Shown: positions 19,477 through 28,012 of the stretch, in pieces | Position numbering within the stretch: the first letter of the stretch is position 1 | Layout: every line of letters starts with the position of its first letter | NCBI RefSeq assembly: GCF_002332255.1 | Contig: NZ_NRGW01000001.1 | Span: forward strand, 3,658,001 to 3,722,000 | Direction of reading: 5' to 3' | From: Halomonas sp. JB37 | GTDB taxonomy: Bacteria; Pseudomonadota; Gammaproteobacteria; Pseudomonadales; Halomonadaceae | Length of the DNA stretch: 64,000 nt | Made by a program: the position numbers and the translations under genes | Notes under the pieces: generated by a model | What the model was told of the DNA's origin: nothing | Database searches by the model: none | What the model saw: the letters and a program-made list of their open reading frames with translations, nothing else

Positions 19477-19510
19477 GCGCTGGGTCGCTATAGTGTTCTC
19501 ACCATAACGC

Positions 19511-19735
19511 TTACGCCAAGGCGATATACAAGTCTTCCAGAAAGTCGGCCACTCCTTTAGGCAGCGTACGCCCAGCTAACGTTTGCACCTCAATAGTGCG
19601 GGCACTCATCTCATGATCGCGAATAGGTAAGGAAACCAGCTCGGCGTGAGTGGGGCCATAATTCGCATTTCCACTTTGATATTCTGTTTCGGTGGGGGCA
19701 AGATCGTCAAACAAAGGATTACCCCTTAGCAGAAA
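19511..19735 (-). pseudogene. Remnant resembling a LysR-type regulator C-terminus
   Basis: About 75 codons are open on the minus strand, ending at a normal stop. The last part, with LVSLPIRDHEM and LAGRTLPKGVADFLEDL, looks like the end of a LysR-type effector domain. What precedes it does not look like LysR, and a stop closes the frame at 19736-19738. No helix-turn-helix is encoded nearby and no ATG start with a ribosome site is seen. I read it as a broken gene left at the edge of the transport module that begins to its right. A short unrelated hypothetical is the alternative. Confidence 0.4.
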
Positions 19736-19742
19736 CTAGCCT

Positions 19743-19764
19743 ATATGGCCTTAGCTATATTTTT
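19743..19764 (+). terminator. Weak intrinsic terminator
   Basis: ATATGGC and GCTATAT form a 7-bp stem with one G-U pair and a CTTA loop, followed by TTTTT on the plus strand. It could end transcription coming from the PepSY gene about 265 bp upstream. Confidence 0.35.
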
Positions 19765-19837
19765 GAAGCCCTCTAAAAATGTGGGCATTATCCTACCACC
19801 ACCGCTACATTCAACAATGATGATGACATTTATATTG

Positions 19838-20395
19838 CTACCGCATTTTTTGGTTGGATGCCAGATTCAACCTGAGGAGCGCTCCATTACCTAACAGTTG
19901 CCGCGATAGTCCTTTCTCAGAATCTTCGTTGAGAAGCCGCTGTAAGCCTCCTAGCCAAGCGCCATGGCCAAAGGCCAATACCGGACCGGGCGTTGCAAGC
20001 ACTCGCTCATAAAACCGCATGATCCGAGCATTGAATGCCTCGAACGGTTCCCCCAGCACCAACCTATGCGGTGCGCTTTGCCAGATACCGGGATGTTCAG
20101 ATTCGAGATCATCCCATGTACAACCTTCCCATGAGCCAAAAGCTATCTCGACTAAGTCGGGATCTGGCTCAGCCTCTGGAAACCCGTGCAACGCTGCCGT
20201 TTGCCACGCCCGTTGCAATGGAGAGGTCACTACCAGTGCGAACTCTTGGCCCATTATTCTTTCAAGGTTACCCTGCAATGTCTTTGTATCCTGATCGCTT
20301 AGAGGGTCATCTAGCGCAATGTCCCGCTGGCCCTGTAAACGGCCAGCACTGTTCCATGATGTACGAAAATGGCGGATAAACCACAGCTCTTCCAT
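19838..20395 (-). CDS. Histidine phosphatase (phosphoglycerate-mutase superfamily)
   Basis: The 185-residue protein has the branch-2-fold histidine phosphatase start FIRHFRTSWN (R-H with a variant next residue in place of glycine), a LQGQRDIALDDPLS segment, the acid in AFGSWEGCTWDD, and the second catalytic histidine in AFGHGAWLGG. It is the last gene of a leftward operon, only 3 nt after the stop of the ABC ATPase gene, so it is coupled to the importer. This placement suggests it removes phosphate from an imported phosphorylated compound, for example a phosphoglycerate or sugar phosphate. The substrate is inference. There is no signal peptide, so it should be cytosolic. Confidence 0.85.
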   Translation of the reverse strand: MEELWFIRHFRTSWNSAGRLQGQRDIALDDPLSDQDTKTLQGNLERIMGQEFALVVTSPLQRAWQTAALHGFPEAEPDPDLVEIAFGSWEGCTWDDLESEHPGIWQSAPHRLVLGEPFEAFNARIMRFYERVLATPGPVLAFGHGAWLGGLQRLLNEDSEKGLSRQLLGNGALLRLNLASNQKMR

Positions 20396-20398
20396 AGT

Positions 20399-21448
20399 TT
20401 AATCCACTAGCAGCGGTGCGGTGCGACTATCGATAGACATCGAAATCGACGCCCCGGGCTCAAACGGTGGCTGTCCAAAGGAGTGAAGCATGTCTATAAC
20501 GATACAACCATCAGGCGTGTCGACTAAATAGCGAATCTGACTACCTAGAAACTCTCGATGTGCCACTTGACCAACAATGTCACCATCTGCCCCAGCGTCG
20601 GCTAAGCGAATGTTCTGCGGGCGCAATACAATGCGGTTGGCTCCCAGCACATTCTCGCTCGTAGGTAGACGCTGCCCAGCTTCAGTGACAAACGTGCCCT
20701 CCTGCATGGTGCCTTTAAGGATATTCGCAGTACCGAGAAACCCAGCTACGAAGGCATTTTCAGGGTAATCGTAAAGCTGCTGGGGCGTACCAATCTGCTG
20801 GATCACGCCTCGATCAAGCACTGCCATGCGATCAGAAGTGGTATTGGCTTCCTCCTGGTCGTGTGTCACGAAAATCGTAGTTAGGCCTAGCTTTCGCTGT
20901 AGGGCTAGCAATTCACGTCGCATCTGAACACGTAGTGCAGCATCCAGGTTCGAGAGCGGTTCATCAAGCAGCAACACCTGCGGCTCAATGGCGATGGTAC
21001 GAGCTAGTGCGACGCGCTGCTGCTGCCCACCCGACAGTTGTGCGGGCATACGGTCAGCCAGGTGCAATAGGCCTACAGTTTCGAGGGCTTGTTCAACCTT
21101 AGTACCAATCTCGCGTTTGGGAATACGGCGTTCCTCCAGTCCAAAAGCTACGTTTCTGCGTACCGACATATGTGGCCACAACGCATAGGACTGAAACACC
21201 ATCCCCACGTTACGTTTCCATGGTGGCAGGCTGGCGATATCGTGCCCACCAATAAGGATGCGGCCACGCGGCGTTGGACCAAATCCTGCAATCGCGCGTA
21301 AGAGCGTTGACTTCCCCGAACCGGAGGGGCCTAAAAAGGCAAAGAACTCCCCCGGCTCAATCACCATGTTAATACCTTCCAGCACCTTGGTTTCGCCAAA
21401 GGACAGGTGCAAGTCCTCGATCTGTATACCGGCTTTGGTCTGGCTCAT
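20399..21448 (-). CDS. ABC importer ATP-binding subunit (FbpC/AfuC/PotA type)
   Basis: The 349-residue ATPase has Walker A GPSGSGKS, the Q-loop in VFQSYALWPH, the signature LSGGQQQR and Walker B VLLLDEPLSNLD, followed by a C-terminal TOBE-like regulatory region. It belongs to the CysA/PotA/FbpC group that powers iron(III), polyamine, phosphonate and hexose-phosphate importers. The ATG has GGAGAG upstream and lies 16 nt after the permease gene. With the fused permease and the PgtC-like binding protein it makes a full importer. Confidence 0.92.
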   Translation of the reverse strand: MSQTKAGIQIEDLHLSFGETKVLEGINMVIEPGEFFAFLGPSGSGKSTLLRAIAGFGPTPRGRILIGGHDIASLPPWKRNVGMVFQSYALWPHMSVRRNVAFGLEERRIPKREIGTKVEQALETVGLLHLADRMPAQLSGGQQQRVALARTIAIEPQVLLLDEPLSNLDAALRVQMRRELLALQRKLGLTTIFVTHDQEEANTTSDRMAVLDRGVIQQIGTPQQLYDYPENAFVAGFLGTANILKGTMQEGTFVTEAGQRLPTSENVLGANRIVLRPQNIRLADAGADGDIVGQVAHREFLGSQIRYLVDTPDGCIVIDMLHSFGQPPFEPGASISMSIDSRTAPLLVD

Positions 21449-21464
21449 CTATACTCTCCGAATC

Positions 21465-23195
21465 TTAATGCTGGTCGTTGGACATGGTCTGACGGACACG
21501 CTCACGCTCAATGATGCGTTGCGACAGGTAGGTACCCAGCGCTACGATCACGACCGCCAGAATACCAAGCGCGGCACCTGCTCCACGTCCAGCGGGCGAC
21601 TGCATGTATAAGTAGATTCCATAGGCAAGTGGTGCATCCGAAGCGCGCCCAACTAGCATGATCGTCGCAGAGAGTTCTACTGCGGCGGTGGCAAAGCTAG
21701 TGACAAATCCGGCCAGGATGCCTCCAGTCATCAGCGGCACGACAATGCGCCGGATTGTGCTGGTACGCGAGGCGCCAAGACTGGCAGCCGCCTCCTCTAG
21801 CGATAGGGAGACTTGCTGCAACGCCGCCATGCAAGCACGTAGCGCATAGGGAAGGCGTCGTACTGCAAGCGCGATGATGATAATGCCCCAGAAACTCGAG
21901 AGTTGGCCAAGCCCAAACGGTAATTGGACACCGTGGAACATACGCAGGTAACCAATACCCAGCACCACCCCCGGTACCGCCAATGCAGCGGTGGCCATGT
22001 AGTCCAGCCATTTGCGGCCCGGCAATCCTGTACGGATCACAATATAGGCGATCGCAGTACCCAGCAGCACGTCGATCAGGGCTGCTGACCCAGCATAGAT
22101 TAGCGTGTTCCATACATATTGTGAGGACTGGGTAAAGATCGTGACGAAGTGCTCCATTGTGAAGCCATCAGGCAGCGGAGAGAACGACCAAATCGTACCA
22201 AAGGCTAGTAGCAGCAGCCCTAAGTGGGGGGATAGCACCAATGCCAGAATCAACAGAATCACGCCCCAGGCCAGCCATTTCTCACGTGGTTTAAGGTCGC
22301 GGCGCGATAGACCTCCGCCGCCTTTTTGAACGGTGGCATAGTCCTTTCCGCGCATGAACAAAAACGATGCCCATAGAGAGAAGATCGAGAAAACCACCAA
22401 AATGAACGAGATCACGTAACCCATCGGGTCGTTAATCCCTACTCCGGTGATACGCAGATAAGCCTGCGGCGCCAACATATTGTTGACGTTAAGCAGTAAT
22501 GGCGTTCCCAGGTCGTCGAATACTTTGATGAATACCAGCGCTGCACCGGCCAAATATCCGGGCATTGCCAGCGGGAACACAATGCGCCGAAACATTCGCA
22601 TTCCGTGCGAACCCAGGTTCTGCGCTGCTTCTTCCATCGAGCGGTCAATATTTCGAAGGCTCGCCGACAGGTTGATCAAGATGAAAGGGAAATAGTGTAT
22701 AGATTGAACGAGTATGACCCCGTTGAGCCCCTCCATAAACGGTATGCGGAAGCCGAAATACTGGTTCAAAAGCAGGTTGACAGAACCATTGCGGCCAAAT
22801 AACAGCGACATGGCAACCGCTCCTACGAACGGTGGCATGATCAAGGGAATAATGCCCAATGCCTGAATCGCCGCAGTGCCAGCAAAGTTGAACCGCGTGG
22901 TGATATAGGCCAGTGGTAGCGCAATCAATGTTGCAAACACGACTGACATGACCGAAACGTAAAGCGAGTTAACGAAACTTTCGCGAAAAAGGCTGGTATT
23001 AAAGAAATCTTGAAAGTTCTGTAATGTAAAGCCCCCAGTGCGTGAGTCCAAAAAGGCCACATAGAGCACTTGCGCAACTGGCAAAATCAGAAAGGCCATA
23101 AGGAAAATGGCGATCAGAATTCCTGAGATGGCAGCACCTGACAGACGGGGAAACAGGGTGAACCCGCGTGAAGCGGTCTGATATGAATCAGGCAT
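21465..23195 (-). CDS. ABC importer permease, two fused domains (FbpB/AfuB type)
   Basis: The 576-residue protein holds two BPD_transp_1 permease halves, each with about six membrane helices. The two EAA loops are visible as EEAAQNLGSHGMRMFRRI in the first half and EEAAASLGASRTSTIRRI in the second. This double-permease form is usual for the FbpB/AfuB and PhnU-like importers of iron(III) and phosphorylated compounds. It follows the binding-protein gene by about 70 nt and precedes the ATPase gene. The start has GAGG six bases upstream. Confidence 0.92.
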   Translation of the reverse strand: MPDSYQTASRGFTLFPRLSGAAISGILIAIFLMAFLILPVAQVLYVAFLDSRTGGFTLQNFQDFFNTSLFRESFVNSLYVSVMSVVFATLIALPLAYITTRFNFAGTAAIQALGIIPLIMPPFVGAVAMSLLFGRNGSVNLLLNQYFGFRIPFMEGLNGVILVQSIHYFPFILINLSASLRNIDRSMEEAAQNLGSHGMRMFRRIVFPLAMPGYLAGAALVFIKVFDDLGTPLLLNVNNMLAPQAYLRITGVGINDPMGYVISFILVVFSIFSLWASFLFMRGKDYATVQKGGGGLSRRDLKPREKWLAWGVILLILALVLSPHLGLLLLAFGTIWSFSPLPDGFTMEHFVTIFTQSSQYVWNTLIYAGSAALIDVLLGTAIAYIVIRTGLPGRKWLDYMATAALAVPGVVLGIGYLRMFHGVQLPFGLGQLSSFWGIIIIALAVRRLPYALRACMAALQQVSLSLEEAAASLGASRTSTIRRIVVPLMTGGILAGFVTSFATAAVELSATIMLVGRASDAPLAYGIYLYMQSPAGRGAGAALGILAVVIVALGTYLSQRIIERERVRQTMSNDQH

Positions 23196-23264
23196 TATAA
23201 CCTCGGAGTGTCGTCAATTACCGCGCTGACGAGGCAGCGCGGAACTCTACTTGTTTCAGAGCAC

Positions 23265-24587
23265 TCAGTTCAGCGCGATTGCTTGATCGGCGAGCTCTTT
23301 TGCCTGGCGATAGTTCTGGACAGCAAAACTGTCCCAGGACTGCTCTATCTCGGACTGACGCCCTACAACTTCAGTGTCAGCATCGGCACTTGAGGAAGTA
23401 AAAACGTTCGTTAAGGAAGGGTTGAGTGCCTCTTCCTCGGTCACTGGCATCGCTTCGATCAATGCACGTGCTTCAGCGATAAGAGCCAGGGCTTCCTCGT
23501 TACCACTTTCTGCATGCGCTGCCTCGGCTTGCTGGACGGCAGCTACTGCGGCTCGCAAGTCATTGAGGCGGTAGGTTATTAGCACATCAAAGAGAGAGTT
23601 CACCAGGTTATAACGCTCTCCGGATACATCGACATCAAACTCGATTGCATTAGGAGCAAACTCTTCCGAGAACGGATTGGGGAAATCCTCAGGCGCGTTA
23701 GCATAAGCATCTGGATTGACCGGCAAGCGCATGATGGCGGGACTCAGTAGGACTTCCTGCCCCTCAAGTGAGAGTAGAAACTCTACAAACTGCTTGGCCC
23801 CCTCCTGATTGGGAGCATTCTCGATGATACCGATATTAGCAGGAACGATGGCTGTCACACTTGGATAGGCTAATTCGACGGGGAAGCCAGATGCCTTGGA
23901 CGCCAAGCCGAAGAAGTCGATGACGATTCCGAAACCAGTGGCCCCTGAATTAACTGCATCAGGCACCCCAAAGCTACGCTCGGTAACCGTATTCATATTA
24001 CCCGCGATCCATTTCCATGTTGCCCAACCCTCTTGCCAACCTTCGCCCTGAAGCACGGTTTCGACCGTCAGGTGAGTAGTGCCAGAACGCGAGGGGGCAG
24101 ACATCGCTACGTGCCCATTGTATTCGGCACGCTTGAGATCTTCCCATTCTTCAGCCACAGGTAAGTCGTTGGCCTGAATATAACGAGTGTTGTACATGAT
24201 CCCGTATCCCGAGGCTGCAAAACCATAGTAGGTGCCATCGGGGTCATGAATCGGATAGCCACCGATTTCATCAGGGATACCTTCATACTGTACATCTACG
24301 GCAGCCAGTAGCCCTTCCTCTTTGAGTACTTCGAAGGCATCAGGCGCCGACGCCCACATAAGGTCGATACTATTGGCACTGCGGGTTTCTTGTAGATACG
24401 AAACGGCGGCATTCGTATTACGGCTGACTACTTCTAACGTCGTGTCGGGGTAGGCGGATTCAAAGGCAGCCTTGAAGGGATCAGTCAAATCGCGCGGGAA
24501 TGAAGTCACTACAGTCACCGTATCGGCAAAGGCAGCGGAGGAAGTCATTATTAGTGCAAGTGCACTAATCGTCATGGTTTTGTTCAT
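23265..24587 (-). CDS. ABC substrate-binding protein, PgtC paralogue
   Basis: This 440-residue periplasmic protein has a signal peptide ending in SSAAFADT. It belongs to the AfuA/FbpA-like binding-protein group (type 2 fold). It is a full-length paralogue of the PgtC-like protein at 28009-29202. Shared segments include DLMWASAPDAF versus DLIWASAPEAF, SRSGTTHLTVETVLQGEGWQ versus LRSGTTHSLLETILQDRGWQ, and a C-terminal helical extension with MPVTEEEA versus MPITEHQA. That extension (about 110 residues) is absent from plain FbpA. The ATG has GGGAG upstream. The gene follows pgtA after a 162-bp gap with its own regulatory region. Confidence 0.9.
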   Translation of the reverse strand: MNKTMTISALALIMTSSAAFADTVTVVTSFPRDLTDPFKAAFESAYPDTTLEVVSRNTNAAVSYLQETRSANSIDLMWASAPDAFEVLKEEGLLAAVDVQYEGIPDEIGGYPIHDPDGTYYGFAASGYGIMYNTRYIQANDLPVAEEWEDLKRAEYNGHVAMSAPSRSGTTHLTVETVLQGEGWQEGWATWKWIAGNMNTVTERSFGVPDAVNSGATGFGIVIDFFGLASKASGFPVELAYPSVTAIVPANIGIIENAPNQEGAKQFVEFLLSLEGQEVLLSPAIMRLPVNPDAYANAPEDFPNPFSEEFAPNAIEFDVDVSGERYNLVNSLFDVLITYRLNDLRAAVAAVQQAEAAHAESGNEEALALIAEARALIEAMPVTEEEALNPSLTNVFTSSSADADTEVVGRQSEIEQSWDSFAVQNYRQAKELADQAIALN

Positions 24588-24703
24588 TTTATACTCCCAT
24601 GGTCGTCAGACGAGCACCGGTAAAAGCTCGGCGTGCTTTAACACACAGGAACTATGCAAGATAGAAAAAAACCTTTCAACCTATTGTTTTATTTAATTTT
24701 TAG

Positions 24704-24745
24704 GGTCAAAACCGACACACCAAATGGGTCATAAATGTCCCATTT
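24704..24745 (-). promoter_or_regulatory. Candidate PgtA-type operator and promoter of the importer operon
   Basis: A perfect 7-bp inverted repeat AAATGGG / CCCATTT with a 10-bp spacer (24722-24745) lies just upstream of a -35-like TTGACC (24704-24709, minus strand). GGGTCA occurs twice, 23 bp apart (24703 and 24726). The -10 is poor, as expected of an activated promoter, and no -24/-12 sigma-54 element is present. Position and symmetry suggest an activator site for the response regulator encoded next to it; this is inference. Confidence 0.5.
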
Positions 24746-24749
24746 TTCA

Positions 24750-26024
24750 TTACAGCAAATCGTGGTGGCGCAGGCGCAAATAAAGACGTTTTCGGGGAAT
24801 ATCCAAAAGAGCAGCGGCTTCGGCTTTTCGGCCTCCAGACTGAAGCAGAGTAGAACGCAGTAGACGGGCCTCAAACTCTTCCATCGCCGCGTCGTACCCC
24901 TGGCCCTTTCCCTTACCGGCATAGCTAGTCATACACAAGCTAGTATCCAGACCGATGACTAGCCGCTCAGCCAGATTGCGGGCCTCTCGAACATTGCCTG
25001 GCCAGTCGTAGTAGGCAATGCGGCGACTTAGGGCACTATCTATATGCATCTTCGGCAAGTTATGGCGGGCCGCAGCCTCTACAACAAAATGGTTGACCAG
25101 CAACAACGCATCATCTTCGCGCTCGCGTAGTGACGGTAAAAAAAGCGTTCCTGCGTTAAAGCGATGCAATAGGTCAGCACGTAGTCTGCCTTCGGCCACT
25201 AGCTGCTCGGTTGGGTGTTTAACACTACCCAAAATACGCAGATCGACCGACCGGGGTGCTGCTCCCAGCGGCGTAATTTCGCGCGTATCAACCACGCGCA
25301 GCAAACGCACCTGCAAGTTATCAGGCATTGACTCAAGCTCGTCCAGGTAAAGCACGCCGCCTTGCGCTCGCGCGATGAGCCCAGGTGAATCGCTGGTACC
25401 GAATAGTTCGCGATCTACATCAGCCTCGCTCAACGCACCGCAGTTTATGGCTACAAAGGGAGAAGCGCCCCGCGCCGATAGATGATGTAGTACCCGTGCA
25501 ACCAGCTCTTTGCCGGTACCGGTCTCTCCGGCAATCAGCAGGTCGACATCAAGGCACGCTAGGCGTCGCAGTTTTTCTCGTAACTGCCGTATGATGGCAG
25601 AACCTCCGATTAATCGATCCTCAATGCCCGTTTGACGCAGTCGTTCGTTCTCCAGATACAAATCACGCATGGCCTGAGCCCGCTTTAGCACGTCCAGCAT
25701 CAACTCTGGAGAGCAAGGCTTTTCCAAAAAATCATGCGCGCCATTGCGCATGGCGCGCATAGCGGCGGGCACATCGCCATGGGCCGTGATCAAAATGAAG
25801 GGGACTTCCGGCGCGAGTTCCCGCACGCAATCGAGAAAATCCAGCCCGGATAAGCCAGGCATGCGCATATCAGACAGGATCACACCTGGAAAATCTGCCG
25901 TCAGCTCGTTCAACGCCTCTTGGGCAGCCATATATCCATGAACCTGGAACCCTGCTCGTTCCAACGTTTCGGTGGTCGCCTGGCGAAGGTCCTCGTCATC
26001 CTCGACCAGCATCACTTCGGGCAT
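24750..26024 (-). CDS. pgtA: PgtA-like response regulator (NtrC family, no GAFTGA loop)
   Basis: The 424-residue regulator has a receiver domain (acidic D9/D10, phospho-acceptor D52, K102), a linker, an AAA+ domain and a C-terminal Fis-type helix-turn-helix (GGRKAEAAALLDIPRKRLYLRL). Walker A is GETGTGKE at 166-173 and Walker B GGVLYLDE near 223-229. The region between them, where sigma-54 activators carry GAFTGA, reads ELFGTSDSPGLIARA, so the loop is missing. It should therefore not drive sigma-54 promoters in the normal way. Order, length and partners match PgtA of Salmonella. It overlaps pgtB by 13 nt and has GAGGTG before its ATG. Confidence 0.85.
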   Translation of the reverse strand: MPEVMLVEDDEDLRQATTETLERAGFQVHGYMAAQEALNELTADFPGVILSDMRMPGLSGLDFLDCVRELAPEVPFILITAHGDVPAAMRAMRNGAHDFLEKPCSPELMLDVLKRAQAMRDLYLENERLRQTGIEDRLIGGSAIIRQLREKLRRLACLDVDLLIAGETGTGKELVARVLHHLSARGASPFVAINCGALSEADVDRELFGTSDSPGLIARAQGGVLYLDELESMPDNLQVRLLRVVDTREITPLGAAPRSVDLRILGSVKHPTEQLVAEGRLRADLLHRFNAGTLFLPSLREREDDALLLVNHFVVEAAARHNLPKMHIDSALSRRIAYYDWPGNVREARNLAERLVIGLDTSLCMTSYAGKGKGQGYDAAMEEFEARLLRSTLLQSGGRKAEAAALLDIPRKRLYLRLRHHDLL

Positions 26025-28012
26025 TTCATCACCTCTTTTTCTTTATCCTGCCAACGGTTCAGGCGTAGTTTTACCTCGGCTCCACCCTGCGAGTTCTGCT
26101 CAATTTGCAAGTGTCCGCCCATGTCCTGCATAACATTGAATGCAATGGAAAGACCCAAACCTAGCCCTTTACCTGGTTCTTTGGTGGTTACGAAAGGATC
26201 GGTCAACGCTAGTCCACTTTGCCCCCCTAGGCCTACACCGTTGTCACAAATCACCAGAAGAACGGGGTTGTGCTGAGTCAGCTCGATACGGATAAGGCCT
26301 GGTTCGGCCACGTTTTCCCGCGATTCAATTGCATCTAGTGCGTTGCCCAAAATATTGAGCAGCACTTGCTCTAATAAAATATCGTCACCAGAAACATCTA
26401 TTCCTGCCAGATCATCACACTCTACATGCACACTCTCGCTACGCAGGCGATGATCCAGCAGCTCCAATGCGGCCTGGATGGGGTCAGCCAGTATGACGCG
26501 GACATTCCGATGAGCCGAGCGACGTGCGATACGACGCAGATGGCCGATAGTGCGGGTAATACGTTCCAGCAGCGCTTCAATACGTGCAATAGCGGGATGC
26601 GTCTCGGGGTGGGCCATACCTAAGTTGTGCAGGCGATGCCCAATAGCGGCAAGTGGCTGATTGATTTCATGGCTGATCGCAGCCGACATCTGACCAAGCG
26701 CTGCCATTTTACCCGCTTGTACCAGTTCACGCTGAGTCAATTCTAAACGCTCAATTGCCTGCTGACGCTCATGAACTGAAGCGCGAAATACTTTGACCGC
26801 ACGTGCCATATTGGCGATTTCATCTCCCCTTGCCACATTGCTAGCTTTATCGTGCAAGGGATAATCGCCTTGCGCGATAAGCGTTAAATCAGTGGAGAGC
26901 CTTTCAATCCTTAGCAAAATACGCTTGTGAACAAAGATGGCCAAAATAATGGCCGTCGCCACAGCTCCCAACAGCGTTACCATTCCCAGCCATAACGAGC
27001 CTTGCATGATCGTCGTCGCGGCGGTGTCAGCGCGCCGCTGGGCACCGATTCGCTCAGCACGCCCTAAATCGGTCAAGCGTGCTTGCATGTCGGCCAGAGC
27101 GGCCTGAGCACTATGCAACTCATTTACAGCAGCGTGGTGAAGCGCTAGACGCTGGCGTACCTGCGCGAAAATACTATTGGGCTCCAAAGCAAGCCCCTTC
27201 AGCTGTTCTAGCGCTTGTAGCAGTAACGCCACATCAATTCGTTGTGGCAAGTTCAGCTCCGCTAGCTCTAGCCGGTCTAATGTGTCACGCCCTAGTGTGG
27301 CCGCCTGCTCTATTGCCTCTAGACGGTCACTTGAACGTGCTTGTAATAGCAGAGCCGTTAGGGTTGCGGCCTCGGAGCCAATTTGCTGTACCCGATCGCG
27401 CAGCAGCCAATCTTGAGATAATGCCTGCTTAGCGCCCTCGCGAGCCATCAACCCACCGTTATCCACTAACGTCGCTAACTGCGTGTCCATGTTGAAGGAC
27501 AGATCACTTAGGATTCCTTGCACCTGGCCCTGCACATCAGCGTGGGCCCAACGCAAGCCCGCACCTGTCCGGGTGTCTTCTTGCCGGAGCATTTCAAGTT
27601 CAGCACTAAGACGGCCAAATTCAGCGAGCGCACGACGTAGATTACCTTCAGCGGTCTCGATGGAGGTGCGGACGGCATAGCGCCCAGATGCTGCCAACCA
27701 AATTGGCGATCCCAGTACCGCCTCTACCGCTGCAGAAGCATTGTCTATGGACCGCTTCATACTCTCATCATGCATCTCTGGGGCGGCGACCACTTGCATC
27801 GTTAGTGCGGCCAACTCGCCAGTGGCCTCAGCCAGCTCACCCGCCAACGCCACAGCGGGAATGCGCTCCTCCGCCAGCACACGAAAGTCATGCTCGGCGC
27901 GCAGCATCACCATCATGCCTACTGCCAGCACTCCCGTCGCGACAATAACAACCAATATGAGTACTGCCACCAATTGTCCACGGATTGAGCCCCTATACCG
28001 CCAGCCCATCAT
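26012..28012 (-). CDS. pgtB: PgtB-like sensor histidine kinase
   Basis: The 666-residue kinase has a membrane helix at about residues 12-35, a large helical periplasmic domain of about 300 residues, a second helix at about 338-361, a HAMP domain, then the kinase core. The phospho-acceptor is H448 in AAISHEINQP, the N box is LNILGNALDAIE, and G boxes are DNGVGLGG and GKGLGLGLSIAF. Length and gene order (C-B-A) agree with PgtB, the phosphoglycerate sensor of Salmonella (about 668 aa). It overlaps pgtC by 4 nt (ATGA). It probably senses ligand through the periplasmic PgtC protein. Confidence 0.87.
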   Translation of the reverse strand: MMGWRYRGSIRGQLVAVLILVVIVATGVLAVGMMVMLRAEHDFRVLAEERIPAVALAGELAEATGELAALTMQVVAAPEMHDESMKRSIDNASAAVEAVLGSPIWLAASGRYAVRTSIETAEGNLRRALAEFGRLSAELEMLRQEDTRTGAGLRWAHADVQGQVQGILSDLSFNMDTQLATLVDNGGLMAREGAKQALSQDWLLRDRVQQIGSEAATLTALLLQARSSDRLEAIEQAATLGRDTLDRLELAELNLPQRIDVALLLQALEQLKGLALEPNSIFAQVRQRLALHHAAVNELHSAQAALADMQARLTDLGRAERIGAQRRADTAATTIMQGSLWLGMVTLLGAVATAIILAIFVHKRILLRIERLSTDLTLIAQGDYPLHDKASNVARGDEIANMARAVKVFRASVHERQQAIERLELTQRELVQAGKMAALGQMSAAISHEINQPLAAIGHRLHNLGMAHPETHPAIARIEALLERITRTIGHLRRIARRSAHRNVRVILADPIQAALELLDHRLRSESVHVECDDLAGIDVSGDDILLEQVLLNILGNALDAIESRENVAEPGLIRIELTQHNPVLLVICDNGVGLGGQSGLALTDPFVTTKEPGKGLGLGLSIAFNVMQDMGGHLQIEQNSQGGAEVKLRLNRWQDKEKEVMKCPK

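Noticed and set aside
24588..24749. Sigma-54 promoter for the importer genes
   Set aside because: No GG-N10-GC element of the TGGCAC-N5-TTGC type was found, in line with the regulator lacking GAFTGA.
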